64,000 nucleotides of DNA from Takakia lepidozioides. Taxonomy: Eukaryota; Streptophyta; Takakiopsida; Takakiales; Takakiaceae. Below are positions 42,240-52,461 of the stretch, one piece after another; positions within the stretch are counted from its first letter, which is position 1, and the number at the start of each line of letters is the position of its first letter. The notes under the pieces are model-generated. The model made no database searches. It was not told the DNA's origin and worked only from the letters and a program-made list of their open reading frames with translations. The position numbers and the translations under genes were made by a program. The stretch is taken from contig CM060732.1 of the NCBI GenBank assembly GCA_030704615.1, positions 5,270,001 to 5,334,000 of the forward strand, given 5' to 3'.

Positions 42240-43160
42240 CTTAGCAGGCCGTGCCCTCCAAGGTCACGTTCATTCTACTCTCAAGGCATGTGCCAGCATA
42301 GGTGCCCTGGAAAAGGGAAAACAGGTCCAAGCTGACATTTTGAAAGCTGGAATTGCACCAAATGTTATTCTAGAGACTGCCCTTGCTGCCATGTAGGCCA
42401 AGTGCGGGAGCATGAAGGAGGCCCGTCGAGTTTTCGACAATATGGCTGGACAAGATGCGGTTCATTGTGCCATTATTGCTGCAGGATATGCTCAGCAAAG
42501 GTGTGGTCACCTTGGAGACCTATGAGCAAATGATATGGGAAGGTTGGGTACCGGACAAAGTCACATTCACTTCCGTTCTCAATGCATGTGGCAGCCTGGC
42601 AGACCTGGAAAAGGGCAAAAAGATCCATGCTGGTATTATCAAAACCAGAATTGAGCCAAATATCGTCTTGGAAACTGCTCTTGCTAACATGTATGCCAAA
42701 TGTGGGAACATGACGGATGCGCATCTAGTGTTTGACAATATGGCTCGACAAAATGTGGTCTCATGAAGTGCGATGATCGCAAGATATGCTCAGCTTGGAT
42801 GTGGTAAAAAGGCTTTGGAGATCTATGAGCAAATGATACAGAAAGGGGTTATGCCCAACTAGGTAACGTTTGTGTGCGTTCTCAATGCATGTGCTAGCCT
42901 GGTGGACCTGGAAAAGGGCACAGAGATCCATGATGACATCATCAAATATGGAATTAAGCCCACTATCATTCTGCAGAATACCCTTGTTGACATGTATGCC
43001 AAGTGCGGGAACTTAACAGATGCATGTCAAGTGTTTGAAAATATGACGAACGAGATGTGGTCTCATGGAGTGCAATGATTTCAGGATATGCCCAGCATGG
43101 ATGTGGTAGGGAGGCTTTGGAGACATATGAGCGAATGATATGGGAAGGGGTGACATCCAA
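42240..43160 (+). pseudogene. PPR array A, part 1 (PLS type)
   Basis: Units such as VTFTSVLNACGSLADLEKGK, MYAKCGNMTDAHLVFDNMAR and VCVLNACASLVDLEKGTEIH are canonical L, S and P motifs of land-plant PLS-class PPR proteins. Stops interrupt (TAG near 42395, TGA at 42765, TAG at 42860) and frames shift near 43060. Direct repeats of the VxNACASLxxLEKGK unit recur about every 300 bp. Confidence 0.75.
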
Positions 43161-44000
43161 TCTGGCATTACCTGACTATAGACACAAGCAGCACACACAA
43201 GAGGTCCTTCTGGGTTGATGGTCGGTCAAATCCCCCATGGGTCATGACACAAGGTCAAGGACAATGTGGTGAGGATCCACCTTCTTGTTCGACCTATTTC
43301 AGCCTGTTTCGCCCTCTCATCAGACTCGGCCCTGAGATGCATATTGAATTCTGTAAGTTAGCTCGCTGGGTGGATATGCGGTGGTTTGGAGTGACTTTGA
43401 CAAGTTACTGCCGATGTGGCAGCAGGAAAGTATCCAAAAACAGATAACAGAGATGAGGAGAAGCTTTGGAATGAACTCAGGTTCCAGAAACAGGTAACAA
43501 AGACGAGGAGAAGCTGTGGAATGAATACTTTTCTGACCCCAGTCAATGGTGGGACAATCGAGGCAAAAAGGTGAATGCCTGTTACAGAGAGTAGGAGATG
43601 AAATTGAGCATAGGAACTAGTGTGATAAATTGAGTTGGGTGTTTCCTCGAAAAAATCTAGGTTGTCATTGTCAGCTGCTAGCAGCAACGCAAGGATGTAT
43701 GCATGATTTGTGCATGGATAGCTGAAGGAGCATGGGATAGAGTGTGGGTCCAGATTCACTGCTAATGAAGGCACCTTCTTCAACACATTTCACCCTGTTT
43801 TTCCCTCTTATCAGAATCGGCCCTAAATTTCCATGTTGAATTCTGCAAGTTAGCTGGTTGAGTGAATCTAGTTTGGAGTGACTTTGACATGATACTGCCA
43901 ATGCGACAACAGGAAAGTATCCAAAAACAGGTAGCAGAGACGAGGAGAAGTTGTGGAATTAATACTTTTCTGACCCCGGTCAATGGTGGGAAAGGTGAAT
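43161..44000 (+). pseudogene. OSB-like block inserted between PPR units
   Basis: It contains LPDYRHKQHTQEVLLG, the recurring GGTCAAGGACAATGTGGTGA stretch also seen at 40677, 40915, 42069 and 56448, and HIEFCKLARWVD followed by QWWDN-type sequence in other frames. It splits PPR array A into two parts. Confidence 0.5.
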
Positions 44001-44009
44001 GCCTGTCAG

Positions 44010-44790
44010 ATTACCAGATGTCATTCTAAACACTGCCCTGGTGGACATGTATGCCTTGAGCAGTAGCACCCAGGTGATATCCTTGTCCGATATCAGGATA
44101 TCTCAGCAGGGGTGTAGTAGGGAGGCTTTTGAGAGCTATGAGCAGATGATACGAGAAGGGGTGTTGCCTGATAAGGTTACCTTTATTTGTGTTCTGAAGG
44201 CGGCTGCCAGCCTGGCAGCCCTGGAAAAGGGCATAGAGGTCCACGCGGACATCATTAAAGCTGGAATACTGACAGATAGCATTCTCGAGAATACCAACAG
44301 ACATCATTCTCAAGAATACCCTCGTTAACATGTATGCCAAGTGTGGGAGCTTGAAACATTCACGCCAAGTGTTCGACAACATGGTTGAACGGGATGTGGT
44401 TTTGTGGAGTGCGATTATTGCAGGATATGCTCAGCATGGGTGGGGCGGAGACGTTCTGCAACTGTTTGAAGAAATGCAACAAGAAGGCATGAAGCAAGCA
44501 GTATCACCTTTTACATATGTTCTCTCTACATGTAGTCATGTGGGCCTGGTGCATAAAGGTTGCCATTACTTTGATTCCATGAGTCGGGATCATGGGCTCA
44601 CTCCCAAAGTGGAGCATTTTGGCTACGTGGTAGACCTCATTGGCCGTGCAGGCCACCTGAATGAGGCAGAGGACTTAATTAAAAGAATGCCAAATGAACC
44701 AGATGCTGCAGTGCTTGCTTGGTGCCTGCAGAATTTTTGGTAATGTGGATGTAGCAGAACGTGCAGCATACAAGAAACCTGCATGAGTAG
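44010..44790 (+). pseudogene. PPR array A, part 2, with truncated E domain
   Basis: It has VTFICVLKAAASLAALEKGI, then an open frame 44330-44743: MYAKCGSLKHSRQVFDNM, HYFDSMSRDHGLTPKVEHFG, LIGRAGHLNEAEDLIKRMP. That is the last PPR triplet and beginning of the E motif. Then GNVDVAERAA switches directly to YKKPA-x-VDGQLEAAAAAAQ, the OSB-type piece seen at 41560. The E/DYW remainder is missing. Confidence 0.7.
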
Positions 44791-45359
44791 ATGGTCAACT
44801 GGAAGCCGCAGCAGCAGCGGCACAATTGATAAAATCAGGCACTGCTACTCAAGGTGATGTCATGCCTGACTCGTTTGATTCATGTTGACAAAGTTCAGAA
44901 GGTTCTAAGCTGCCCTAGTGGTATAGTTGCATCCCTCTATATACTGCCCTTCATTCTGTACCAATTGTTACATGTGAGGGGTCAATTGCTTTAAAGACAG
45001 ACTGAAAATCTTAGAGAGTTCTTCATATGAACTGCTTGCACACTTAAATATGGCTATGGCACAGGGGGACTGCTACTGACAGGTGGATCCAACAAGGCTG
45101 TTTTGCTTCTCATCTTCTGAGCATTTGTTGTTGTGTCACCTTCTTCAACACATTTCACCCTGTTTTTCCCTCTTATCAGAATCGGCCCTAAAGTTTCATG
45201 TCAAGTCACAGCTGCTAGTGGTTGAATTATTCTGATACATCACTGAAGGTGGCTTGCTCAAGTTTTGTGGCCTGTTGTTTAAAGCAATGTTTGTGGAGCT
45301 TTGGTAGTTGTAGCTGGGTATAGATGAGGCTTGGATCAAAAGTCTTGCTGCTTAGCTGC

Positions 45360-45475
45360 CCACCAGTGGTTTTCACAGAAAAATCCGAGATCACCGGATT
45401 TGAAGAAGCGTACAAAGGAGGTCCTCTGGATTGAGAGAGCTGGTCGACCTCTTCTTGGATAAGATACAAGGTCAA
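45360..45475 (+). pseudogene. isolated OSB PDF half-motif
   Basis: The reading SPDLKKRTKEVLWIERAGRP is a variant of the PDF second half (PDFKHK-x-T-x-x-LW). No continuing frame. Confidence 0.45.
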
Positions 45476-45689
45476 ACACAATATGCTGATGGTTCTTTAT
45501 CGCATGGAGCTCAGGACAGAGAACACCACAGGTATTTGAGGCTTCCAACTCAAAAGAGATAAAACTCTAACAGTTTATTGTCAAGTAGATGGCTTTAAGT
45601 AGTTGTACAACTGTTGATAAGTAGCTAGAAGCCTGTCCCATGAAGAGATATTTCAGAACTTAGAGGACCGAAAGAGAGGAGTCAAAGGG

Positions 45690-45935
45690 ACCCTTCTAGC
45701 ACTTGTGGGTATTTGAGGATACTATGTAAAGTAGGCCGACTGGAAGAGGCACTGCACCTTTTGAACAAACAGGCATGCGACCAGACTCCAATACATATGT
45801 ATGTCTCTTGCAGGAGTGCATGAAAATAAAAGACATGGCTCAAGGAAAGCAGCTGCACATCCACAGTCAAAAGTGGATTTAGGCCAAATGTCCTTCTATT
45901 GCACACCCTTGTTAACATGTATGCTAAGTGTGGTT
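45690..45935 (+). pseudogene. second copy of the first PPR unit
   Basis: It is related to 41700-41920: MRPDSNTYVCLLQECMKIKD, AQGKQLHIHSQ, then frame loss. It ends in CATGTATGCTAAGTGTGG, the nucleotide counterpart of MYAKCG. Confidence 0.6.
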
Positions 45936-46622
45936 GAGAGGGGTTCTATTTCTGCATGCCTGTGCCTGTGGGAGGTCACAAAGGTAGCCATGTTGGACTA
46001 TAATTGCTGGGCAGCTCCTTTTGTTCCCCACAAAACACAGAGTCGATGGCCACAAGGCTACAGCAATAACCAAATAATACCATATGAGTACATTCTAATC
46101 ATATTTGAACTTTCACATAGATGCAAAACAGGCTGGCACAAGCTTTAAGAATGCAAACAAAGGTGACCTCATTGGGTTTTGTCCCTTCCTGTATCATCCC
46201 CTCAATGTCCTTCCTGCAGAGTTCCATCTGCTCCTTGCCATTACCACAGATTCAGCTCAAAGCTGAAATGTGCTTCGCATGTCCCACCATCTGCAAAGAA
46301 GCCTCAAAAGATTATAAAGCAGTTGCAGCTGAAACTAGAACCCAACCCATCTATCATTAGAGTGAAAATTCAGAGCTGAAAGCTGCCCACCAAGGCTGCC
46401 CAAACATGAGACATTGTAAGAGTGTCACTCCCTGTCGAGAATACCCCGACAACATACCAGAAAATGGATTATTGTCACAGCCTTAACTAAGAGGAGCCTT
46501 TTGTGTTTTTGTGTGGTTCACACCCACCAGGGTTCACCTAATCCTACAGCTCACCTGGAGGCATTCTTTCAGGGTATGTACTACTTATGTACAGGGAGTA
46601 TCCTCATTCAGAGTTTTGCTAC

Positions 46623-46889
46623 TCAACTGATAGCACAACTTAGCATTCCACGATGAGGTCGACTGCCGGAAGCAGTGCTGCAGCTTGGATTCTGAGTCTG
46701 TCCAACTTGGCTTGATGTCAACCAATACTGATCCAGGGTCAACCCATTCCCATGAAAGTAGGTTGAGTATGGAAGTTGTGCTCCCCGCTGGTAGCTCACA
46801 TGGACAAATTTCATGTCATGAGTAAGGAGAGCTCCCCCACTAACAAGCCCTGAACCCAGCAATATTAATACCCAACACTTGACAATCAT
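46623..46889 (-). CDS. small hypothetical protein with N-terminal hydrophobic segment
   Basis: An 88-codon frame starts MIVKCWVLILLGSGLVSGGA, a plausible signal peptide or first membrane segment, followed by a polar region ending HRGMLSCAIS. A faint resemblance to the first membrane span of DUF1218-type wall proteins exists but is not enough to name it. It may be one exon of a broken gene. Confidence 0.3.
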   Translation of the reverse strand: MIVKCWVLILLGSGLVSGGALLTHDMKFVHVSYQRGAQLPYSTYFHGNGLTLDQYWLTSSQVGQTQNPSCSTASGSRPHRGMLSCAIS

Positions 46890-47024
46890 TTTTTATCAAG
46901 ACAATAAAGCTAAATGTTGAGAAACTAAATGATGAGCGACGAAAAAGATATAAACAACACTCCGCCATTCTTCTTGCGCGAAACAATGAAACATGGGATG
47001 TGTGTATGTAACCCCGCCCCTTAT

Positions 47025-47345
47025 GTGAAAATTGAACGTAGTTCTCAGAATTCGTCGCTAGTAGTGCGGAGCAACGCGAAGCCCTAGTTCTAGCGACGAC
47101 CGAGGTCCGAACTAGTTTAACTTAGAGCAGGAATAGGGTGCCATAGTGCCACATCATCGTAGACACATCGTCGTAGCCAAGTCATCGTAGACACGTCATC
47201 GTCGTCGTCAATTTCTTTGGAATCTGCCCGGACGGCCCGCACGAAATAGGCCAATAGAAATCGCCGCGCCAACGTTTTTGGAACTGCCCGCAATGCCCGG
47301 ATCTTGATCTTCTTGAACTGCAGGAGCTCTGCGTTTTCCGCCATC
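47025..47345. repeat. recurrent 5' module, copy 2
   Basis: It begins with GAATTCGTCGCTAG and CTAGCGACGAC arms about 30 bp apart that can pair. It then holds TAGAGCAGGAATAGGGTGCC and TTTCTTTGGAATCTGCCCGG. On the minus strand an ATG at 47344 opens MAENAELLQFKKIKIRALRA and later RRFLLAYFVRAVRADSKEID, conserved in copy 3. Confidence 0.85.
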
Positions 47346-47542
47346 GTTCACCTTGCAAGCACAGGCATGGATAGCTGAAGGAGCAGGGATCAAGTGTGGG
47401 TCCAGATTCATCCAAAAGGACCGGATTTCAAGCTCCAGATTAACTATGATTCGAAAAGAGAGGAAAAGAGGGAAAGAGAGGAGGGGGAGGGAAGGAAAGG
47501 ATGGACCAATGAACATACCAGGGATGGTATCTGCTGTAACAG

Positions 47543-47661
47543 AGCAAATGAAATATGTCGTGAATCAAAGCGACAAACCATCAATGCTGAGAATGTGCTC
47601 AAAGCTGTTGAGGAGCTGAACCTCACCGAGTTTTGTGAGCCCTTGAGAGCTGCACTTGCAG
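47543..47661 (+). pseudogene. histone-fold exon of POLE3/DPB4 (DNA polymerase epsilon subunit)
   Basis: Between acceptor GTAACAG and donor GTGTGT the frame reads ANEICRESKRQTINAENVLK and AVEELNLTEFCEPLRAAL. This matches the second half of the POLE3/DPB4 histone fold (SKRQTINA-x-DV-x-KALEE-x-x-F-x-EF-x-xPL). POLE3/DPB4 pairs with POLE4 in DNA polymerase epsilon and in chromatin remodelling. The flanking exons are not found, so this is an isolated exon. Confidence 0.7.
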
Positions 47662-47670
47662 GTGTGTATG

Positions 47671-47672
<2 letters not shown>

Positions 47673-47710
<38 letters not shown>
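47673..47710 (+). repeat. (TC)19 microsatellite
   Basis: Nineteen perfect TC units, 11 bp after the splice donor of the POLE3/DPB4 exon. Confidence 0.95.
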
Positions 47711-47712
<2 letters not shown>

Positions 47713-48430
47713 GATGATTTGCAATGATGACTTGAGTGGATTATTTGAGTTTTTTGTTCTGTCTTTCCTTATGGGGCAAGGTGCCAGATCAAACTCTAGT
47801 AGAAAACCTCTTCAGGGAACACCTCAGAAGTTTGAAAAAGCCAAAAAAGTCAACAAAGGCACTAGTCTTTCTCACACTCTGTGTGTCTTCCCTGGCCCTT
47901 GTTGGGGTCTAATTGCTGGGCAGCTCACACACAACAGATTGATGCTCGTGTGAAGGGATTTCTAGGAGAACCTGGAAAGCTGTTTATACCAAAAGGTAGG
48001 GTCTGTTCCCTCTACCCAAACTGGGCGTAGGGAACTATTGAGCAGTCAGCATGTATGGGTGTGATGAGTCCGACAAAAGACAGTATGCTTTTCTTTGGTG
48101 AGTGGTTGGCCTACTCTCAGAGGGTGGATGCTACCCATGACTGAAGAAACAAGCCAGATAAGGTTTGCATTAAAGTGGCCTTGATGTCGTGTGATGTCTC
48201 AAGACCACTTCAAGCATGATGCTCATCTGTCTCTCCGTATAAATGTCGAAATCCAAATGGAACCCATTATCTTCAAATTATGTCTTAAGCTATCCATCGG
48301 AAGTTCCAGAAAGTAGTTGAAAAGCGATTACTTCTGCTCATATTAGGGCAATTCAATTTGAAGCTTAGTATCGTAACCTCTCTCTTTGCCAAGCTACTTG
48401 TTTTGAAGTGTTCTTTGGGTACATTTGCAG

Positions 48431-48830
48431 GTTCTTTCCTGTCCAAAAAAATCGAACACTGTGGAAAGCAGAAAACGAGATCACAAAGGGTCTCAGAGAG
48501 ATCATCCAAGCCCGGCAAAAATCTGTGATTCTTGGAAAAAGTGCCGAATTTGGAAATGATCTGCTAGGTATAATGTTGTCTGTAAGTGAGGACAACCCCC
48601 GGGACAACCACAAGGCCAATCCTACACAAGCCCGACTCACAAACCAGCAGGTGGTAGATGAGTGCAAGACCTTCTTCTTTGTTGGCCATGAAACCAGCGC
48701 GGTTTCTCTGACATGTACTTTGATGTTGCTGTCGGTATATCCCGAGTGGCAGGATCGTCTGCGTAGAGAAGTGCAGGAGGTTTGCAAAGGCGCGTCTCCT
48801 GATAGCCAGAAACTCGGCAAGCTGAAACTT
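48431..48830 (+). CDS. cytochrome P450 exon (CYP72-clan type), I-helix region
   Basis: P450s are haem monooxygenases. The exon follows TTTGCAG and reads RFFPVQKNRTLWKAENEI, then NDLLGIMLS and the I-helix oxygen-binding motif FFFVGHETSAVSLTCTLMLL, ending KLGKLKL in phase 0 before GTGAGT. VVDECKTFFF...GHETS and LLSVYPEWQDRLRREV are typical of the CYP72 clan. The exon is open and joins in phase to 49128. The N-terminal part of the P450 is absent upstream. Confidence 0.8.
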
Positions 48831-49127
48831 GTGAGTTCTGAGCCTCAAATATCAAACCATCTTGGCAAGTGTCTAGATTCTCTTTCGCCTATCAAGCCAT
48901 CAAGGTTTCCTCTCTCTATGTTGCCCTCTACATTGTATACAAGACTAGGGACTGATTTGTTGTTTTGGTGTACACTGTTTCACAAATGTCGTCAGTGCAT
49001 TCATTTGGTAATCTGAAACTGGATTAGCAACAGTATTGCACTCGGCTGTTCGTTGGCATCCTCGTGAAGGCTTGAGTTCTGGAGTCTTGTTATTTAATTG
49101 ACATGAGCATGACTCTGTTGTCTGCAG

Positions 49128-49472
49128 GTTGGAATGGTGTTGAATGAATCTATGCGGCTTTACCCTCCTGTTCCACATCTGTCTCGGCAGGCTGCAAAAG
49201 ACCTTTGGTTGGGCAATCTGCTCATCCCAAAAGGACTTACTATTATCACCAACCAAGTCCAAATGCATCACGATCCACAGCTGTGGGGTGAGGATGCCCT
49301 TGAATTCAACCCCGAGCGATTTGCTGGAGGAATCTCCAATGCTTGTGCAAACCTGGCAGCGCTGGAAAAGGGCAAAGAGGTGCATGGAGACATCATCAAA
49401 GCTGGAATTGTACCAAACGTCATTCTGAACACTGCCCTAGTGGACATGTATGCAAAATGTGGGTGCATCTAG
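49128..49472 (+). pseudogene. P450 exon fused in frame to PPR repeats
   Basis: After TGTCTGCAG it reads VGMVLNESMRLYPPVPHLSR, with the K-helix ExxR (ESMR). Then follow IPKGLTIITNQVQMHHDP and the PERF-region FNPERFAGGIS. In a normal CYP72-clan protein the haem-binding Cys loop would follow KAC-like sequence. Here GGIS continues without break into NACANLAALEKGKEVHGDII, a PPR unit, and ends at MYAKCGCI then TAG (49471-49473). The haem ligand is therefore missing, and the fusion cannot be a working P450. Confidence 0.8.
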
Positions 49473-50520
49473 GATGCAAAGGGAGTGTTCGACACTATGG
49501 CTGAACAAGATGTGGTGTCGTGGAGTGTGATGCTTGCAGGGTATGCACAGCAGGGACGTGGGATGGAGGCTTTGGAGACCTATGAGCAAATGATGGGGGA
49601 AGCACATCATGTTTGTGTGCATTTGCAATGCTTGTGCAAGCCTGGCAGCCCTGGAGAAGGGCAAAGAGGTGCATAGGGACATCATCAAAGCTGGAATTGT
49701 ACCAAACGTCATTCTGAACATTGTCCTGGCAGCTCTGGAAAAGGGAAAAGAGGTCCATGGCGGCATCTTCAAAGCTGGAATTGTACCAGATTTCATTCTG
49801 AACAATACCCTGGTGGACATGTTTGCAAAATGTGGGTGCATCTAGGACGCAATGGGAGCGTTCAACACTATGGCTGAACAAGATGTGGCGTCGTGCAAGC
49901 CTGGCAGCCCTAGAGAAGGGCAAAGAGGCGCATGGGGATATTGTTAAAGCTGGAATTGTACCAAATGTCATTCTAAACACTGCCATGGCAGCTCTGGAAA
50001 AGGGGAAAGAGGTCCATGGCGACATCTTCAGAGCTAGAATTGTACCAGCTGTCATTCTGAACAATACCCTAGTGGACATGTTTGCAAAATGTGGGTGCAT
50101 CTAGGATGCAAAGGGAGTGTTCGACACTATGGCTGAACGAGGTGTGGTGTCGTGGAGTGCGGTGCTTGCAGGGTATGCACAGCAGGGACGTGGGATGGAG
50201 GCTTTGGAGACCTATGAGCAAATGATGTGCGATGGGGTGAAGCCCGACCACATCACGTTTGTGTGCGTTTACAGTGTGTGTGCAAGCCTGACAACCCTGG
50301 AAAAGGGCGAAGAGGTGCATGGCGACATCGTCAGAGCTGGAATTGTACCAGATGTGATCCTGAACACTGCCCTGGTGGACATGTATGCCAAATGTGGGTG
50401 CATGGAGGATGCAAAGGGAGTGTTCGACAATATGGCTGAATGAGATGTGGTGTCGTGGAATGCAATGATCGCAAGATATGCACAGCATGGTTGTCATAGG
50501 GAGGTCCTGCAACTATTTGA
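49336..50520 (+). pseudogene. PPR array B, tandem PLS triplets with repeated stop
   Basis: At least four copies of NACASLAALEKGKEVHGDII-type units and MYAKCGCI units, some only 83-84 bp apart, others near 300 bp. Three copies of the KCGCI unit end with the same TAG (near 49471, 49843, 50101), where related units have GAG or GAA. CGA-to-TGA changes stop others (AE then TGA near 50440). The intact stretch 50117-50443 gives one clean triplet, VVSWSAVLAGYAQQGRGMEA through MYAKCGCMEDAKGVFDNMAE. Confidence 0.8.
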
Positions 50521-51351
50521 AGGAATGCAAAAGAACGGCTTGAAGCAGTATGTGTTCTCTCTGCATGCAGCCACACTGGCCTTCTGCATGAAGGAAGACG
50601 CTACTTCGATTCCCTGATTCAAGATCATGGTGTCACTCCGACAGTATAGCACTTTGGCTGCATGGTGGACCTTCTTGGAAGTGCGGGACAACTGGATGAG
50701 GCAGTGGACCTGATTAATAAAATGCCAATCAATCCAGATGTTGTGGTATGGAAGGCCTTGTTTAGTGCTTGCAGAATCCATGACAATGTAGAGATGACTG
50801 AACGTGCGGCAACATCTATCCTCAAGTGGAATGAACAGGATGCCGCGACTTATGTTGCTATCAAACATCTATGCTGCAGCTGGCAGGTTGGTTGATACTG
50901 TAAAGGTGAGAAGAATGATGAAGGTCAGAGGCATTGAAAAGGAGCCAGGTCGTTGCTGCATTGAGGTTTGCAACAGGGTGCACACCTTCGTTGTAGATGA
51001 CAAGTTGCATCCCAGAATTAAGGAAATCCATGCTGAGCTGAGAAGATTGTCTGGGAAGATGAAGGAGGCGGGGTATGTGCCTGACAGGCGCTTTGTATTG
51101 CATGATGTGGGGAGGAGGAAAAGGAATTTTCTCTTTGCCACCACAGTGAGAAGCTGGCCATTGGTTTTGGGCTGATCAGCATGACCCCTAGGACGCCTTT
51201 CGGTCTCATCAAGCATCTTCAAGTGTGTGGTGACTGCCACACCTCCACTAAATTCATCTCAAAGATTGTTGGCCGAGCAATTGTTGTACGGGACGCTAAC
51301 CGCATTCACCACTTTGAAGATGGGATTTGTTCTTGTGGTGATTACTGGTGA
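50521..51351 (+). pseudogene. E and DYW domain tail of PPR array B
   Basis: DYW domains are cytidine deaminases that edit organellar RNA. Order seen: LLGSAGQLDEAVDLINKMPI, NPDVVVWKALFSACRIHDN (E), LSNIYAAAGRL, then [18 protein letters not shown]. In shifted frames follow [15 protein letters not shown] with the HxE motif (near 51135), then [20 protein letters not shown] with CxxCH, ending [17 protein letters not shown] and TGA at 51349-51351. Zinc and catalytic residues survive, but frameshifts near 50870 and 51120 break the protein. Confidence 0.85.
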
Positions 51352-51984
51352 AAGGATGTCTTCTTGGAAAGATGCGAGCGTCTTGCTTCATTCATTGATC
51401 TGTGCTACTCACACCATCCACCATTTCCCGAAAGTATTGACCATGATGTACTGTTCAGTGCATTTCCTGTGCCATAAATCCACAGGATACCCGGCATAGG
51501 TGGGAAGTCAGCCCATAATTGCACTTGACTGAAGGGGTGATTTTTGACTGGTTCTGGTGACAGTGGATGGAAATCAGAGTGTTGTCCTAATTCTGGGTTT
51601 GGGTGGTGGAGCTTCTCCAAAGCTTGAAGATGGAAGTGAATACAAATTTTAATGAGCTTGATGAGAGGGGCAGCCCTGTGCACAAGTTTGTTCAGCATCT
51701 TAAATTTGGACATGTTTGTTTGTTTCTCGTGGTGTGGCTTGGAGCCCTTGACGAACTTGCATGAATATTGTCAAAAGCTAGCTTTAACCCACCAAGGTCC
51801 AATCCCATGGTGGATGCTTGAAAGTTCATATAGTGAATGTAAGGGTATTTGGGTAAGTTGTTATTGATTGATGCGGCTTGTGAAAATTGAACATTGAAAT
51901 GCAGATCCGCCATTTTACTTCCAGAAAAAAACAAAACACGGGATCTGTACATGTAACACCATGGGGATGACCCACCCCTTTTTT

Positions 51985-52310
51985 GTGAAAAATTGAACAT
52001 AATTCTCAGAATTCGTCGCTAGTAGTGCGGAGCAACGCGAAGCCCTAGTAGTTAATTCTAGCGACGACCGAAGGTCGGAAGCTAGTCTAGCGTAGAGCAG
52101 GAATAGGGTGCCATAGTGCCACGTCATCGTCGCCACGTTTTGTCACCGCGTCATCGTAGCCAGGTCATCGTCATCGTCAATTTCTTTGGAATCTGCCCAG
52201 ACGGCCCGCGCGAAATAGGCCAATAGAAATCGCCGCACCAACTTTTTCGGAATTGCCGCAATGCCCGGATCTTGATTTTTTGAACTGCAGGAGCTCTGCC
52301 GCCATTGTTC
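51985..52310. repeat. recurrent 5' module, copy 3
   Basis: It is closely related to copy 2, including GAATTCGTCGCTAG, GGAGCAACGCGAAGCCCTAG, CTAGCGACGACCG and TTTCTTTGGAATCTGCCC. The minus-strand frame conserves RRFLLAYFARAVWADSKEID. It lies directly upstream of the SEC-C gene exons. Confidence 0.85.
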
Positions 52311-52461
52311 ACCCTGCAAGCTGCAAGCTCTCAACAAATTGAGGAAATCCATGTTGAGGTACATTGTAGCCCTGCGTTGTCTTTTACGTTCCTGTCGTCT
52401 CTCACTGTCACCCGTTCCTGCATTTTCCCAACGGACCCATATCCCAAAATGCACACATTGG

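Noticed and set aside
49400-50110. PPR stop codons rescued by U-to-C RNA editing, as in organelles of some seed-free plants
   Set aside because: The sequence has nuclear introns, nuclear transposons and frameshifts; U-to-C editing of stops is an organellar process.
52075-52086. Possible Helitron 3' end (CGACC-GAA-GGTCG hairpin then CTAG before T)
   Set aside because: The similarity between the three module copies continues past the CTAG, so it is not a common element boundary. No TC start was found.
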